From an uncultured Parabacteroides sp. (GTDB lineage Bacteria; Bacteroidota; Bacteroidia; Bacteroidales; Tannerellaceae), in NCBI GenBank assembly GCA_900552465.1, contig URZO01000077.1:1-19805 (forward strand): 19,805 nucleotides of DNA, in the 5' to 3' direction. Below, in pieces: positions 6,922 to 14,192 of this stretch. Made by a program: the position numbers and the translations under genes. Numbering within the stretch: the stretch's first letter is position 1; the number at the start of each line of letters is the position of its first letter. The notes beneath the pieces were generated by a model. It did no database searches. It saw only the letters and a program-made list of their open reading frames with translations, and was not told the origin of the DNA.

Positions 6922-8112
6922 TTAATAACATAGGCCGAACGCCCAGATAGGAATCTTGTTCCCTACGCTTTTCGGCTGTCCGTGAATAGCGGCAAAGGCA
7001 TTCTCAACATCTTTGATCCGCTCATAATCCATCAACGGATCACCGATCATAAATGTATATTTGTCATTCACCCGGTAATCGCCATTCAGCAATAGCTCGA
7101 CCGTTCCGCAGTTCGACATCTGATCGACAAAAAAGGTTTCACCGAGATAGACACGTTCCATTTCCCGGAAAAAGCTTGCCATCAGATTAGTATTCGCCGT
7201 AAACGACCGGTAGGAACGGGCCAAGCCCCCATCTTCTTTTGTCGCCTGCAAAAGCCGGAGGACACCAATCTCCTCTGTATAATCCAGCAATTTATGTATT
7301 TGTGCATTATCCGATTCATATTTAGACATCAGAGCTTGCACGCGGGGAACTTCGGGAGCGTCTGTACCAAGATGTACCAGCATTTGTTTCATCTTACGGA
7401 ACATACCGGCATTCATAGGATGAACAGATGGCAGATCTACATCGATCGAATCACGGATCATATCTTGCAGGCGGAAGATAAAGGCATCCGGATCTTCCCA
7501 ATAGAATGGATAGCAACCATGTTCCAGATAATTCCGGAAGATCGGAACGACATTGATCTCATCCATCACCTGCTGGGTAACTTCTGCATGATTGAGCAAC
7601 AATTCATCCAGGGGCACCGGTTTGAGATCCAGCGCTCCTTCATAAGACAAATATTCACGGAACGACATCGTATGCAACGTATACCAATCGCCTTTTTCTC
7701 TAAAAGACGATTCCATCTTATCTCCCTCAACCAATAAAGGTGCGGCAAAAACGATCTGCATCTCCGGATAAGCTTCATATAAACGTTCTATCGCCTGTGT
7801 CCAATTCCCATAACGGTGAACACTGTCCAGAAAAAGATGCCGGCCGCCATCCTCATAAAAATTTTTAACTGTTTCGGGCAACATATTCCGCTCCTGAAAC
7901 CAAATATTATCGAGCGACAAATACAATGCTTCATCCGAATCCCCATAAGTGGATTTGATATACTGAAGCAACAAGGTCGTTTTTCCTACACCTTTTGCGC
8001 CGAAAAAACCGATCAACCTCTTGTCCCACTTGACCTGCCGGGATAAATAACGTTGGAAACCCAAATTGACACCCTTGAGCAATTGCTCATGGTTTAGCCG
8101 AAACATGTCCAT
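6922..8112 (-). CDS. AAA_14/DUF4143-type ATPase
   Basis: 396 residues from ATG 8112. Walker A is GAKGVGKT (38-45). A Walker B-like LFLD is at 93-96, but the following residue is Ser where family members usually have Glu (LDE). The C-terminal part resembles the DUF4143 region, ending IPIWAFGLCY, a typical Bacteroidales ending. The family's usual C-terminal FEVGGK-type segment here reads FMIGDP, so it may also be altered. Function in the family is not well known; many are thought to be nucleotide-binding proteins of uncertain role. A longer reading from TTG at 8133 is ruled out by the promoter (8131-8162). ATG at 8106 is an alternative. Confidence 0.8.
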   Translation of the reverse strand: MDMFRLNHEQLLKGVNLGFQRYLSRQVKWDKRLIGFFGAKGVGKTTLLLQYIKSTYGDSDEALYLSLDNIWFQERNMLPETVKNFYEDGGRHLFLDSVHRYGNWTQAIERLYEAYPEMQIVFAAPLLVEGDKMESSFREKGDWYTLHTMSFREYLSYEGALDLKPVPLDELLLNHAEVTQQVMDEINVVPIFRNYLEHGCYPFYWEDPDAFIFRLQDMIRDSIDVDLPSVHPMNAGMFRKMKQMLVHLGTDAPEVPRVQALMSKYESDNAQIHKLLDYTEEIGVLRLLQATKEDGGLARSYRSFTANTNLMASFFREMERVYLGETFFVDQMSNCGTVELLLNGDYRVNDKYTFMIGDPLMDYERIKDVENAFAAIHGQPKSVGNKIPIWAFGLCY

Positions 8113-8130
8113 ACTATAACTGATTTGAGA

Positions 8131-8162
8131 CAAAAATACTATATTAAAGCCAATCTACAAAA
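8131..8162 (-). promoter_or_regulatory. Strong promoter of the AAA_14 ATPase gene
   Basis: On the minus strand TTTTG (8158-8162) and TATTTTTG (8131-8138) are separated by 19 bases, an ideal Bacteroidetes -33/-7 pair. The start point is expected near 8125, so the in-frame TTG at 8133 is not in the transcript and translation must begin at ATG 8112 or 8106. Confidence 0.75.
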
Positions 8163-8194
8163 CCAACAACTCACAGGAAGAATAGTTTTTTTCG

Positions 8195-8202
8195 TACCTT
8201 TG
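8195..8202 (+). promoter_or_regulatory. Promoter -7 box for the DUF362 gene
   Basis: TACCTTTG matches TAnnTTTG, with the ATG 21 bases beyond. No clear -33 TTG is present. The gap holds divergent promoters for this gene and the AAA_14 gene. Confidence 0.6.
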
Positions 8203-8223
8203 CATTCCTAAACCAATAAACAA

Positions 8224-9345
8224 ATGGAAGCATCTAAAGTTTATTTCACCAATCTCCGCACTACTCCGTCCAGTAATCTGCTGGACAAGATGGAGCGTCT
8301 TGTAAAACGTGCCGGGATAGCAAACATTGATTTCCAGAATCAATTCACAGCGATTAAGATCCATTTCGGCGAGCCGGGAAACCTGGCATACATCCGTCCG
8401 AACTATGCTGCCCGGATGGCAACGTTACTTCGTAGCCTCGGGGCAAAGCCTTTCCTTACTGATTGTAACACGTTATATTCCGGCCGTCGCGCCAATGCTG
8501 TAGATCATTTGGAGAGTGCCATGGAAAACGGTTTCAACCCCATCTCCGCCAAGTGCGATGTAATCATTGCTGACGGCCTGAAAGGGACGGAATACCGCGA
8601 AATTGAAATTAACGGCGAGTATTGCCAAGCGCCTAAAATCGGTTCTGCCATTGCTGATGCGGACATCGTCATCACGATGAACCACTTCAAAGGGCATGAA
8701 CAAACCGGATTCGGCGGCGCTTTAAAGAACATCGGCATGGGATGCGCCAGCGTCGGCGGCAAGCTGGAACTTCATTCGGCTTCACAACCCAGAATCGACA
8801 TCGAAAGTTGCAAAGGTTGCAATATCTGTGTCAAGCATTGCCGCCACGATGCCATTCATCTGAATGCGTCGCATAAAGCAGAGATCGACTACACGAAATG
8901 TGTCGGTTGCGGCCAGTGCGTTGCCCTCTGCCAATACGACGGCGCCGTCATGGGTGAAGGGGATACCTCCGAACGTTTGAATTACAAGATTGCCGAATAT
9001 TCCAAAGCAGTATTGTTGGGCAAAGAGCATTTCCACGTCAGCTTCATCATGAACGTATCGCCGGAATGTGACTGTTGGAATCATAATGACGCGGCTATCA
9101 TTCCGGATTTGGGTATCGCTGCCTCTTTTGATCCGGTTGCATTGGATAAGGCTTGTGCCGACATGGTGATCAAAGCTCCGATCCTGGAAACAGGGAACCG
9201 TCTTTCAGACGCTCCACACCACGACCATCTGGAAGATTGTGACAAGTTCCACATCATGCACCCGGAAACTAACTGGCAAGCCGGCCTGGAACATGCCGAA
9301 AAGATCGGCCTGGGAACACAACAGTATGAATTAATAACCGTATAA
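8224..9345 (+). CDS. DUF362 protein with two 4Fe-4S clusters
   Basis: 373 residues. The DUF362 domain covers about 1-185, including the GxGGALKNIGMG stretch (163-173). Two ferredoxin-type motifs follow: Cys 196, 199, 202, 206 and Cys 226, 229, 232, 236, giving two 4Fe-4S clusters. An ECDCW motif at 291-295 adds two Cys. It is presumably a cytoplasmic electron-transfer protein; no substrate is known for the family. No signal peptide is present. It has its own promoter. mnmE starts 44 bases later, across a strong hairpin, so co-transcription is uncertain. Confidence 0.85.
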   Translation: MEASKVYFTNLRTTPSSNLLDKMERLVKRAGIANIDFQNQFTAIKIHFGEPGNLAYIRPNYAARMATLLRSLGAKPFLTDCNTLYSGRRANAVDHLESAMENGFNPISAKCDVIIADGLKGTEYREIEINGEYCQAPKIGSAIADADIVITMNHFKGHEQTGFGGALKNIGMGCASVGGKLELHSASQPRIDIESCKGCNICVKHCRHDAIHLNASHKAEIDYTKCVGCGQCVALCQYDGAVMGEGDTSERLNYKIAEYSKAVLLGKEHFHVSFIMNVSPECDCWNHNDAAIIPDLGIAASFDPVALDKACADMVIKAPILETGNRLSDAPHHDHLEDCDKFHIMHPETNWQAGLEHAEKIGLGTQQYELITV

Positions 9346-9352
9346 ACCCGTA

Positions 9353-9374
9353 GGGGCGGTTCGCGAACCGCCCT
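9353..9374. repeat. REP-like palindrome between DUF362 gene and mnmE
   Basis: GGGCGGTTCGCGAACCGCCC (9354-9373) is a perfect 20 bp palindrome, with a G-T pair possible outside it. The wording GTAGGGGCGGTTCGCGAACCGCC resembles GC-rich repeats that I recall scattered between genes in Bacteroidales, but the copy number here is unchecked. No clear T-run follows (CTCTATTATTTATT), so termination would be weak. It ends 15 bases before mnmE. Confidence 0.7.
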
Positions 9375-9389
9375 CTATTATTTATTCAC

Positions 9390-10781
9390 ATGATCAATCA
9401 AGATACTATCTGCGCCGTGTCAACCGCCCCGGGAGCCGGGGGAATTGCCGTTATCCGTGTCTCCGGACCGGAGGCAATCGTTATCTGTAACACGATATTC
9501 GTACCGCGTACAGCAGGGAAAGACCTGCTGTCACAGAAAGCCTATACGTTGCGCTATGGTAGTATCCGGCGTGGAGAAGAACTGATTGACGATGTTCTGA
9601 TCGCTCTCTTCCGCGCCCCCCACTCTTTTACAGGTGAAGATACGGTCGAGATCACATGCCACGGTTCTGTTTATATCCAGCAGCAGATCATGCAACTCCT
9701 GATCGAAAGCGGTTGCCGTTCCGCCCTGCCCGGTGAATATACACAACGTGCCTTCATGAACGGCAAGATGGACTTGAGCCAGGCGGAAGCTGTCGCCGAC
9801 CTGATCGCGTCGACATCGGCAGGCCAACATCGACTGGCACTAAACCAGATGCGCGGAGGTTTCAGTAATGAATTAAGGAGTCTGCGTGAACAGCTTTTAC
9901 ATATTACTTCCCTGATGGAACTGGAACTGGATTTCAGCGACCACGAAGAGCTGGAGTTTGCCGACCGTAGTGAGCTGAGTGCTTTAGCAGCTCATATCGA
10001 AACGGTCATATCGCGTCTGGCTAATTCTTTCAGTGTCGGGAATGCAATCAAGAATGGTATTCCGGTTGCGATTATCGGTGAGACCAATGCCGGAAAATCC
10101 ACTCTATTAAACGCTTTACTGAACGAAGAGAAAGCAATCGTAAGCGATATCCACGGTACGACGCGTGACGTAATCGAGGACACGATCAACATTCAAGGCA
10201 TCACCTTCCGTTTCATCGATACTGCCGGTATCCGCGAAACGCGCGATGCCATTGAAAGTATCGGTATCGAACGTACGTTCCAGAAACTCGACCAGGCAAA
10301 CATCGTCCTTTGGATGATAGATGCCACCGATGCTTCTACACAGGTCGCCCAATTATCCGCGAAGATCCTACCCCGTTGCGAAGGTAAACAGTTAATCCTC
10401 GTTTTCAACAAAGCCGACCTCGTTACCGATACATCCGGCATCATCCCCGCCGGCCTTCCCGAAAACGTTCAATCCATTTTTATCTCCGCCAAGCAAAAAG
10501 AGAATATCAACGAGTTGCAGGATCTATTAATCCAAGCTGCCCATATCCCTTCTTTGTCCCAAAACGACATCATCGTCACCAACATCCGCCACTACGAAGC
10601 CTTAACCCACGCCCTCACCTCCATCCACCGTGTCCAGGAGGGCTTATCCGCCAACCTCTCCGGCGATTTCATCTCCCAAGACCTCAGAGAATGCATTTTC
10701 CACCTTTCAGACATTGTAGGCGAGGTTACGACGGACCAGGTACTGGGGAATATATTTGAGAGGTTTTGCATCGGCAAATAA
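9390..10781 (+). CDS. mnmE: tRNA modification GTPase MnmE
   Basis: 463 residues, full length. With MnmG it adds carboxymethylaminomethyl groups to the wobble uridine 34 of certain tRNAs. The N-terminal tetrahydrofolate-binding part is about 1-120, then a helical domain. The GTPase G1 GETNAGKST is at 230-238, G3 DTAG at 277-280 and G4 NKAD at 340-343. The C-terminal FCIGK (459-463) carries the catalytic Cys. All key motifs are intact. No promoter box is seen in the 44-base gap upstream, so it may be read through from the DUF362 gene. Confidence 0.97.
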   Translation: MINQDTICAVSTAPGAGGIAVIRVSGPEAIVICNTIFVPRTAGKDLLSQKAYTLRYGSIRRGEELIDDVLIALFRAPHSFTGEDTVEITCHGSVYIQQQIMQLLIESGCRSALPGEYTQRAFMNGKMDLSQAEAVADLIASTSAGQHRLALNQMRGGFSNELRSLREQLLHITSLMELELDFSDHEELEFADRSELSALAAHIETVISRLANSFSVGNAIKNGIPVAIIGETNAGKSTLLNALLNEEKAIVSDIHGTTRDVIEDTINIQGITFRFIDTAGIRETRDAIESIGIERTFQKLDQANIVLWMIDATDASTQVAQLSAKILPRCEGKQLILVFNKADLVTDTSGIIPAGLPENVQSIFISAKQKENINELQDLLIQAAHIPSLSQNDIIVTNIRHYEALTHALTSIHRVQEGLSANLSGDFISQDLRECIFHLSDIVGEVTTDQVLGNIFERFCIGK

Positions 10782-10801
10782 AAGAATACATCAAATCTTC
10801 T

Positions 10802-10809
10802 TATTTTTG
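10802..10809 (+). promoter_or_regulatory. -7 box for the DUF6125 gene
   Basis: TATTTTTG fits TAnnTTTG, in the 105-base gap after mnmE. The start would be about 70 bases before the ATG at 10887, leaving a longish A-rich leader. No matching -33 TTG was found. Confidence 0.45.
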
Positions 10810-10886
10810 TATATATTAGAGGGTTATGTTAAGGCAAATCGAGACATAGAATAAAAGAAAAGTAAAAAGATAACATAATATAAATC

Positions 10887-11414
10887 ATGACAGACAAACT
10901 CGACCTATTATCAAAAGAAGAACTTAAAGACTTGATCAGAATATACGCGAAGAACATCTATGCCCTTGACGGAGTGTGGTTCCAATCTGTGGAAGAGAAG
11001 AGCGGTATGGAGGAGGCGATGTGGCATGACAAGAATGCATGGGTAAAATTCACCCGGACGGAAGCCAAAAGGATTAAGAACTTCCTGAATCTTCCGGACA
11101 AAGCTGGCCTTGAGGGATTGGAGAAGGCATTGGCAATAAGATTTTCTGCATTGTCGAATCCTTCTGTCAGTATCTTTAGGGAAGGAGATTCTCTTATATA
11201 TCGCATAAATGAATGCAGAGTACAATCTGCCCGAAAGGCAAAAGGCATGCCGTTTCATCCTTGCGCACCGGTTGGTTTCATCGAACATGACGGGTTTGCA
11301 CGCGTTATCGATGAAAGGATCGTTACCGAAATGATAAGTTGCTATCCGGAGGTTACCGATCAGGGATGTGCCTGCTGTTGGAAATTCACATTAAAACACT
11401 CAGCACCGGATTAG
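10887..11414 (+). CDS. DUF6125-like Cys-rich protein
   Basis: 175 residues. The start LSKEELKDLIRIYAKN and ALDGVWFQSVEEKSG fit a family that I recognise as DUF6125 or a close relative, compared from memory. The Cys pattern is ECRVQSARKAKG (Cys 110), HPCAPVG (Cys 126), Cys 152, then CACCW (Cys 161, 163, 164), fitting a metal-binding or redox role. No catalytic activity is known to me. Some relatives are labelled aminothiazoline carboxylate hydrolase-like, but I would not assert that. It has no signal peptide. It lies between mnmE and an HTH regulator gene, both of which probably have their own promoters. Confidence 0.65.
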   Translation: MTDKLDLLSKEELKDLIRIYAKNIYALDGVWFQSVEEKSGMEEAMWHDKNAWVKFTRTEAKRIKNFLNLPDKAGLEGLEKALAIRFSALSNPSVSIFREGDSLIYRINECRVQSARKAKGMPFHPCAPVGFIEHDGFARVIDERIVTEMISCYPEVTDQGCACCWKFTLKHSAPD

Positions 11415-11622
11415 ACCGGCATAGCATTTTTTTACGCATCATGGACATGCTACAAAAATCACAACTAAAGCCTTACTCCTCTTTCGAAAAACGAAATATC
11501 AAAAGACATATTTACGCCAATCCTTACTCAAAGTCACCACTCCTTTCTTTTTGCTTGTAATTAGACAAAGCGGTCACTTATTCCAACCTGCTTTTCGACA
11601 CTAAGATATTGTTTTCTTACTT

Positions 11623-11630
11623 TAAATTTG
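11623..11630 (+). promoter_or_regulatory. -7 box for the HTH regulator
   Basis: TAAATTTG matches TAnnTTTG, 48 bases before the ATG at 11678. The rest of the 263-base gap (11415-11677) shows no other gene or clear hairpin. No -33 TTG lies at the usual distance. Confidence 0.5.
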
Positions 11631-11677
11631 CAAATGCTGTGTAAATGGCAGTAATTAATTAAAAAAGGAAAGGATCA

Positions 11678-12640
11678 ATGATGAAAAATCACGTTTTAGA
11701 CGAACTGACTACGATCATAAAAGAACGAATACCCAAAGGGCAGAATCTTGCCAACTACCTGACAGATGCTTTATGTCTGGGAAAGGAAGCTGTTTATCGC
11801 AGGCTGCGGGGAGAGGTTGCATTTACCATCAATGAGGTCGCACTTCTTTCCAACAAATTAGGGATCTCTATTGACCAGATTATCGGGAATCATTTCTCAA
11901 ACAAAGTCACTTTCGACTTGAACCTGCACAGTTCAGCCAATGCATTGGAAAGTTATTACGACATTGTCAACCGCTATCTTCAAATATTCAACTATGTAAA
12001 AGCAGATGACAGTACTGAAGTGTATACAGTTTCCAATGTCCTTCCTTTCACTCTCTATTCTTCCTACAAATACCTGTCCAAATTCCACCTTTGTCGCTGG
12101 ATGTATCAGAACGGACAATTAAAAATACCTAACTCTCTGTCGGAAACGAAAATCGATAATCGAATAATAGATATACACAGGCAGTTAGGCGATGCCACAA
12201 GACAATGCAGAAAGACTTACTTCATCTGGGATACCAATATTTTCCTGACATTCATCGAAGAAATTAAATACTTCGCCTGCCTCAGTCTCGTTTCACAAGA
12301 TGATATCGTTCACTTAAAAGAAGAACTCCACCATTTGCTCGACTCCATGGAGGCATTATCGATCAAAGGAGAGTTTTCCGAGAACAAGGAAATCTATATT
12401 TACCTGTCCAATATCCATTTCGAAGCATCATACAGCTACATCGAAAAGCATGATTTCCAGATCAGCATGATACGTGTATACTCCATCAACTTAATGGACT
12501 CGCAAAGCCCGCATATCTGCCAGATGCAACGAAACTGGATTCAATCCATGAAACGCCATTCCGTCCTGATATCGGGAAGCGGAGAGGCGCAACGCATACC
12601 TTTCCTCAAAAAGCAGCACGCGATAGTGGACTCCTTATAA
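11678..12640 (+). CDS. HTH-domain regulator, Bacteroidales type
   Basis: 320 residues. Residues 20-68 form an XRE-like helix-turn-helix: NLANYLTDAL, LGKEAVYRRLRGE as turn and recognition helix, then INEVALLSNKLGISIDQII. The remaining 250 residues lack a recognisable effector domain and are rich in aromatic and Leu residues. Proteins of this layout occur in several copies in Bacteroidales, but no ligand or target is known to me. ATG ATG starts at 11678 and 11681, preceded by AGGAAAGGA. The next gene is a GNAT acetyltransferase 96 bases on. A regulatory link is possible but not shown. Confidence 0.7.
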   Translation: MMKNHVLDELTTIIKERIPKGQNLANYLTDALCLGKEAVYRRLRGEVAFTINEVALLSNKLGISIDQIIGNHFSNKVTFDLNLHSSANALESYYDIVNRYLQIFNYVKADDSTEVYTVSNVLPFTLYSSYKYLSKFHLCRWMYQNGQLKIPNSLSETKIDNRIIDIHRQLGDATRQCRKTYFIWDTNIFLTFIEEIKYFACLSLVSQDDIVHLKEELHHLLDSMEALSIKGEFSENKEIYIYLSNIHFEASYSYIEKHDFQISMIRVYSINLMDSQSPHICQMQRNWIQSMKRHSVLISGSGEAQRIPFLKKQHAIVDSL

Positions 12641-12665
12641 AATAGGCCGACTATTGCTTTTATTG
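12641..12665 (+). terminator. Weak possible terminator
   Basis: AATAG (12641-12645) and CTATT (12651-12655) flank GCCGA, followed by GCTTTTATTG. The five-pair stem is weak. It directly follows the HTH gene stop. Confidence 0.3.
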
Positions 12666-12736
12666 AAATAACAATTACCCGACTTGAGTATAAATATGGA
12701 ATTTATTTCTACATTTATGCCCCAAACAGGTGTAAT

Positions 12737-13174
12737 ATGGAATACAGAATATTAGATAAAAGAGAGTTCAAGCAGGCTGCGGATCTCTCTTTAGAGGTAT
12801 TTACGCAATGCGGCACGCAAGATTTCAATGCCGATGGGCTGGAGACTTTCAAAAGTTTCATTTATAGCGATGAGCTAATGGACGAACTTACCATTTACGG
12901 AGCTTTTGAACAACAAACATTAATCGGCGTTTTAGGAACCAAGCGCGACGGAGTCCATATTTCATTATTTTTCATCCAACCGGCATATCACCGAAAGGGA
13001 ATCGGACAAAAGTTATTCAATCTTGCAATCCAGGACAGGCCCGTTTCGGAAATGACCGTCAACTCTTCTTCGTATGCCATCGAGGTATACAAAAGGTTTG
13101 GCTTCAAACCAATAGCAGAAGAACAAGAGACAAACGGGTTAAGGTATACACCGATGAGACGAAATTCCATTTAA
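12737..13174 (+). CDS. GNAT-family N-acetyltransferase
   Basis: 145 residues, single GNAT domain using acetyl-CoA. Motif A is YHRKGIGQKLF (about 84-94), the acetyl-CoA pyrophosphate loop, with strand LFFIQPAY before it and the C-terminal YAIEVYKRFGF (motif B) at about 113-123. The substrate cannot be inferred. No convincing promoter box was found (the best candidate, TACATTTA near 12710, departs from consensus). An SDR gene follows 13 bases after the stop, so the two are probably co-transcribed. Confidence 0.88.
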   Translation: MEYRILDKREFKQAADLSLEVFTQCGTQDFNADGLETFKSFIYSDELMDELTIYGAFEQQTLIGVLGTKRDGVHISLFFIQPAYHRKGIGQKLFNLAIQDRPVSEMTVNSSSYAIEVYKRFGFKPIAEEQETNGLRYTPMRRNSI

Positions 13175-13187
13175 AAGCAACAGCATC

Positions 13188-14021
13188 ATGGCAGACAACT
13201 ATCTGGAGAAGAAATACGAAGAATTCCAATCCCGCAAATCCGCCGGGACACGTACAGGCAGCGGCAAGAAGACAGCGACTATCCATAAAACCAGAAGAGT
13301 ATTCGTTACCGGGGGCGCCGAAGGAATCGGCAAAGCGATCGTGAAAGCGTTCCGTTCGGCCGGACACCGGGTAGCCTTCTGCGACCGGAACGAGACGGCA
13401 GGAAAAGAGACGGCGTTGAGGACAGGGACAACCTTCTTCCACGCAGACGTCAGCGATAAAGAAGCATTGGAAGATTGCATGCAGCAACTTTTCGACGAAT
13501 GGGGAGACATCGACATCCTGATTAATAACGCAGGTATCAGCCAGTTCGCCCCTATTACGGAAACCAGCGTGGACGACTTCGACCATATCCTGTCCGTCAA
13601 CCTTCGGCCGGTATTTATCACCTCCCGCCAGCTTGCCCTTCATCGCCAGTCGCAAACGCCGCCCAATCCGTTCGGCAGGATTGTCAACATCTGCTCTACA
13701 CGCTACCTGATGAGCGAGCCCGGCAGTGAAGGATATGCGGCTTCCAAAGGCGGCATCTACTCGCTGACACACGCCCTGTCGCTCTCGCTTGCCCAATGGC
13801 ACATCACTGTCAATTCAATCGCACCGGGTTGGATACAAACGCATGACTACGAACAGCTTCGGCCCGAAGACCACACCCAGCATCCTTCCGGACGGGTCGG
13901 GAAACCGGAAGATATCGCCCGTACATGCGTCTTCCTCTGCCAGGAAGAAAACGACTTCATCAACGGCGAGAACATCACGATCGACGGAGGGATGACAAAG
14001 AAAATGATTTATATAGAATAG
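13188..14021 (+). CDS. SDR-family oxidoreductase
   Basis: 277 residues, NAD(P)-dependent short-chain dehydrogenase fold. The nucleotide loop TGGAEGIG is at 41-48, DV near 87-88, NNAG at 113-116, and the catalytic Ser170, Tyr183 and Lys187 fall in the classical spacing (YAASK). The first 35 residues are a polar, Lys/Arg-rich extension not needed for the fold. The substrate is unknown. Just past its stop lies the TGCCA repeat array, after which the RluA-type gene converges. It is probably in one transcript with the GNAT gene. Confidence 0.9.
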   Translation: MADNYLEKKYEEFQSRKSAGTRTGSGKKTATIHKTRRVFVTGGAEGIGKAIVKAFRSAGHRVAFCDRNETAGKETALRTGTTFFHADVSDKEALEDCMQQLFDEWGDIDILINNAGISQFAPITETSVDDFDHILSVNLRPVFITSRQLALHRQSQTPPNPFGRIVNICSTRYLMSEPGSEGYAASKGGIYSLTHALSLSLAQWHITVNSIAPGWIQTHDYEQLRPEDHTQHPSGRVGKPEDIARTCVFLCQEENDFINGENITIDGGMTKKMIYIE

Positions 14022-14063
14022 TCCTTCCGGAAACTACGGCAGCTAATCTCCGCGCCATTATTT

Positions 14064-14178
14064 TGCCAAAGGTTTGCCACTGGCTTGGCAAAGTTTTGCC
14101 ACCCTTATGGCAGAGCTTTGCCATCGGCATGGCAGAGTTGTGCCATAAGCATGGCAGAGTCTTGCCAATACGATGGCA
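14064..14178. repeat. TGCCA/TGGCA alternating array, exact 11 bp period
   Basis: Eleven exact half-sites start at 14064, 14075, 14086, 14097, 14108, 14119, 14130, 14141, 14152, 14163 and 14174, with no exception to the 11 bp step. From 14075 they alternate TGCCA and TGGCA, giving five 22 bp units of form TGCCA-N6-TGGCA-N6. A one-mismatch copy, CGCCA, is at 14053. The spacers vary, though RAG often follows TGGCA. The array fills most of the 171-base gap between the convergent SDR and RluA-type genes. Each unit can form a 5 bp or longer hairpin in either strand. Confidence 0.9.
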
Positions 14179-14192
14179 AAAGCAATGGATAA

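Noticed and set aside
8113..8133. TTG start at 8133 for the AAA_14 gene
   Set aside because: It lies within the -7 box of a near-perfect promoter, so it cannot be in the transcript.
9353..9374. Intrinsic terminator between the DUF362 gene and mnmE
   Set aside because: The stem is strong, but no T-run follows, so I list it as a REP-like palindrome instead.
11339..11560. Plus-strand ORF of 73 residues after the DUF6125 gene
   Set aside because: It starts within the DUF6125 gene in another frame, has no ribosome site and no family match that I recognise.
13104..13802. Minus-strand ORF of 232 residues
   Set aside because: Shadow of the SDR gene, which has complete catalytic motifs on the plus strand.
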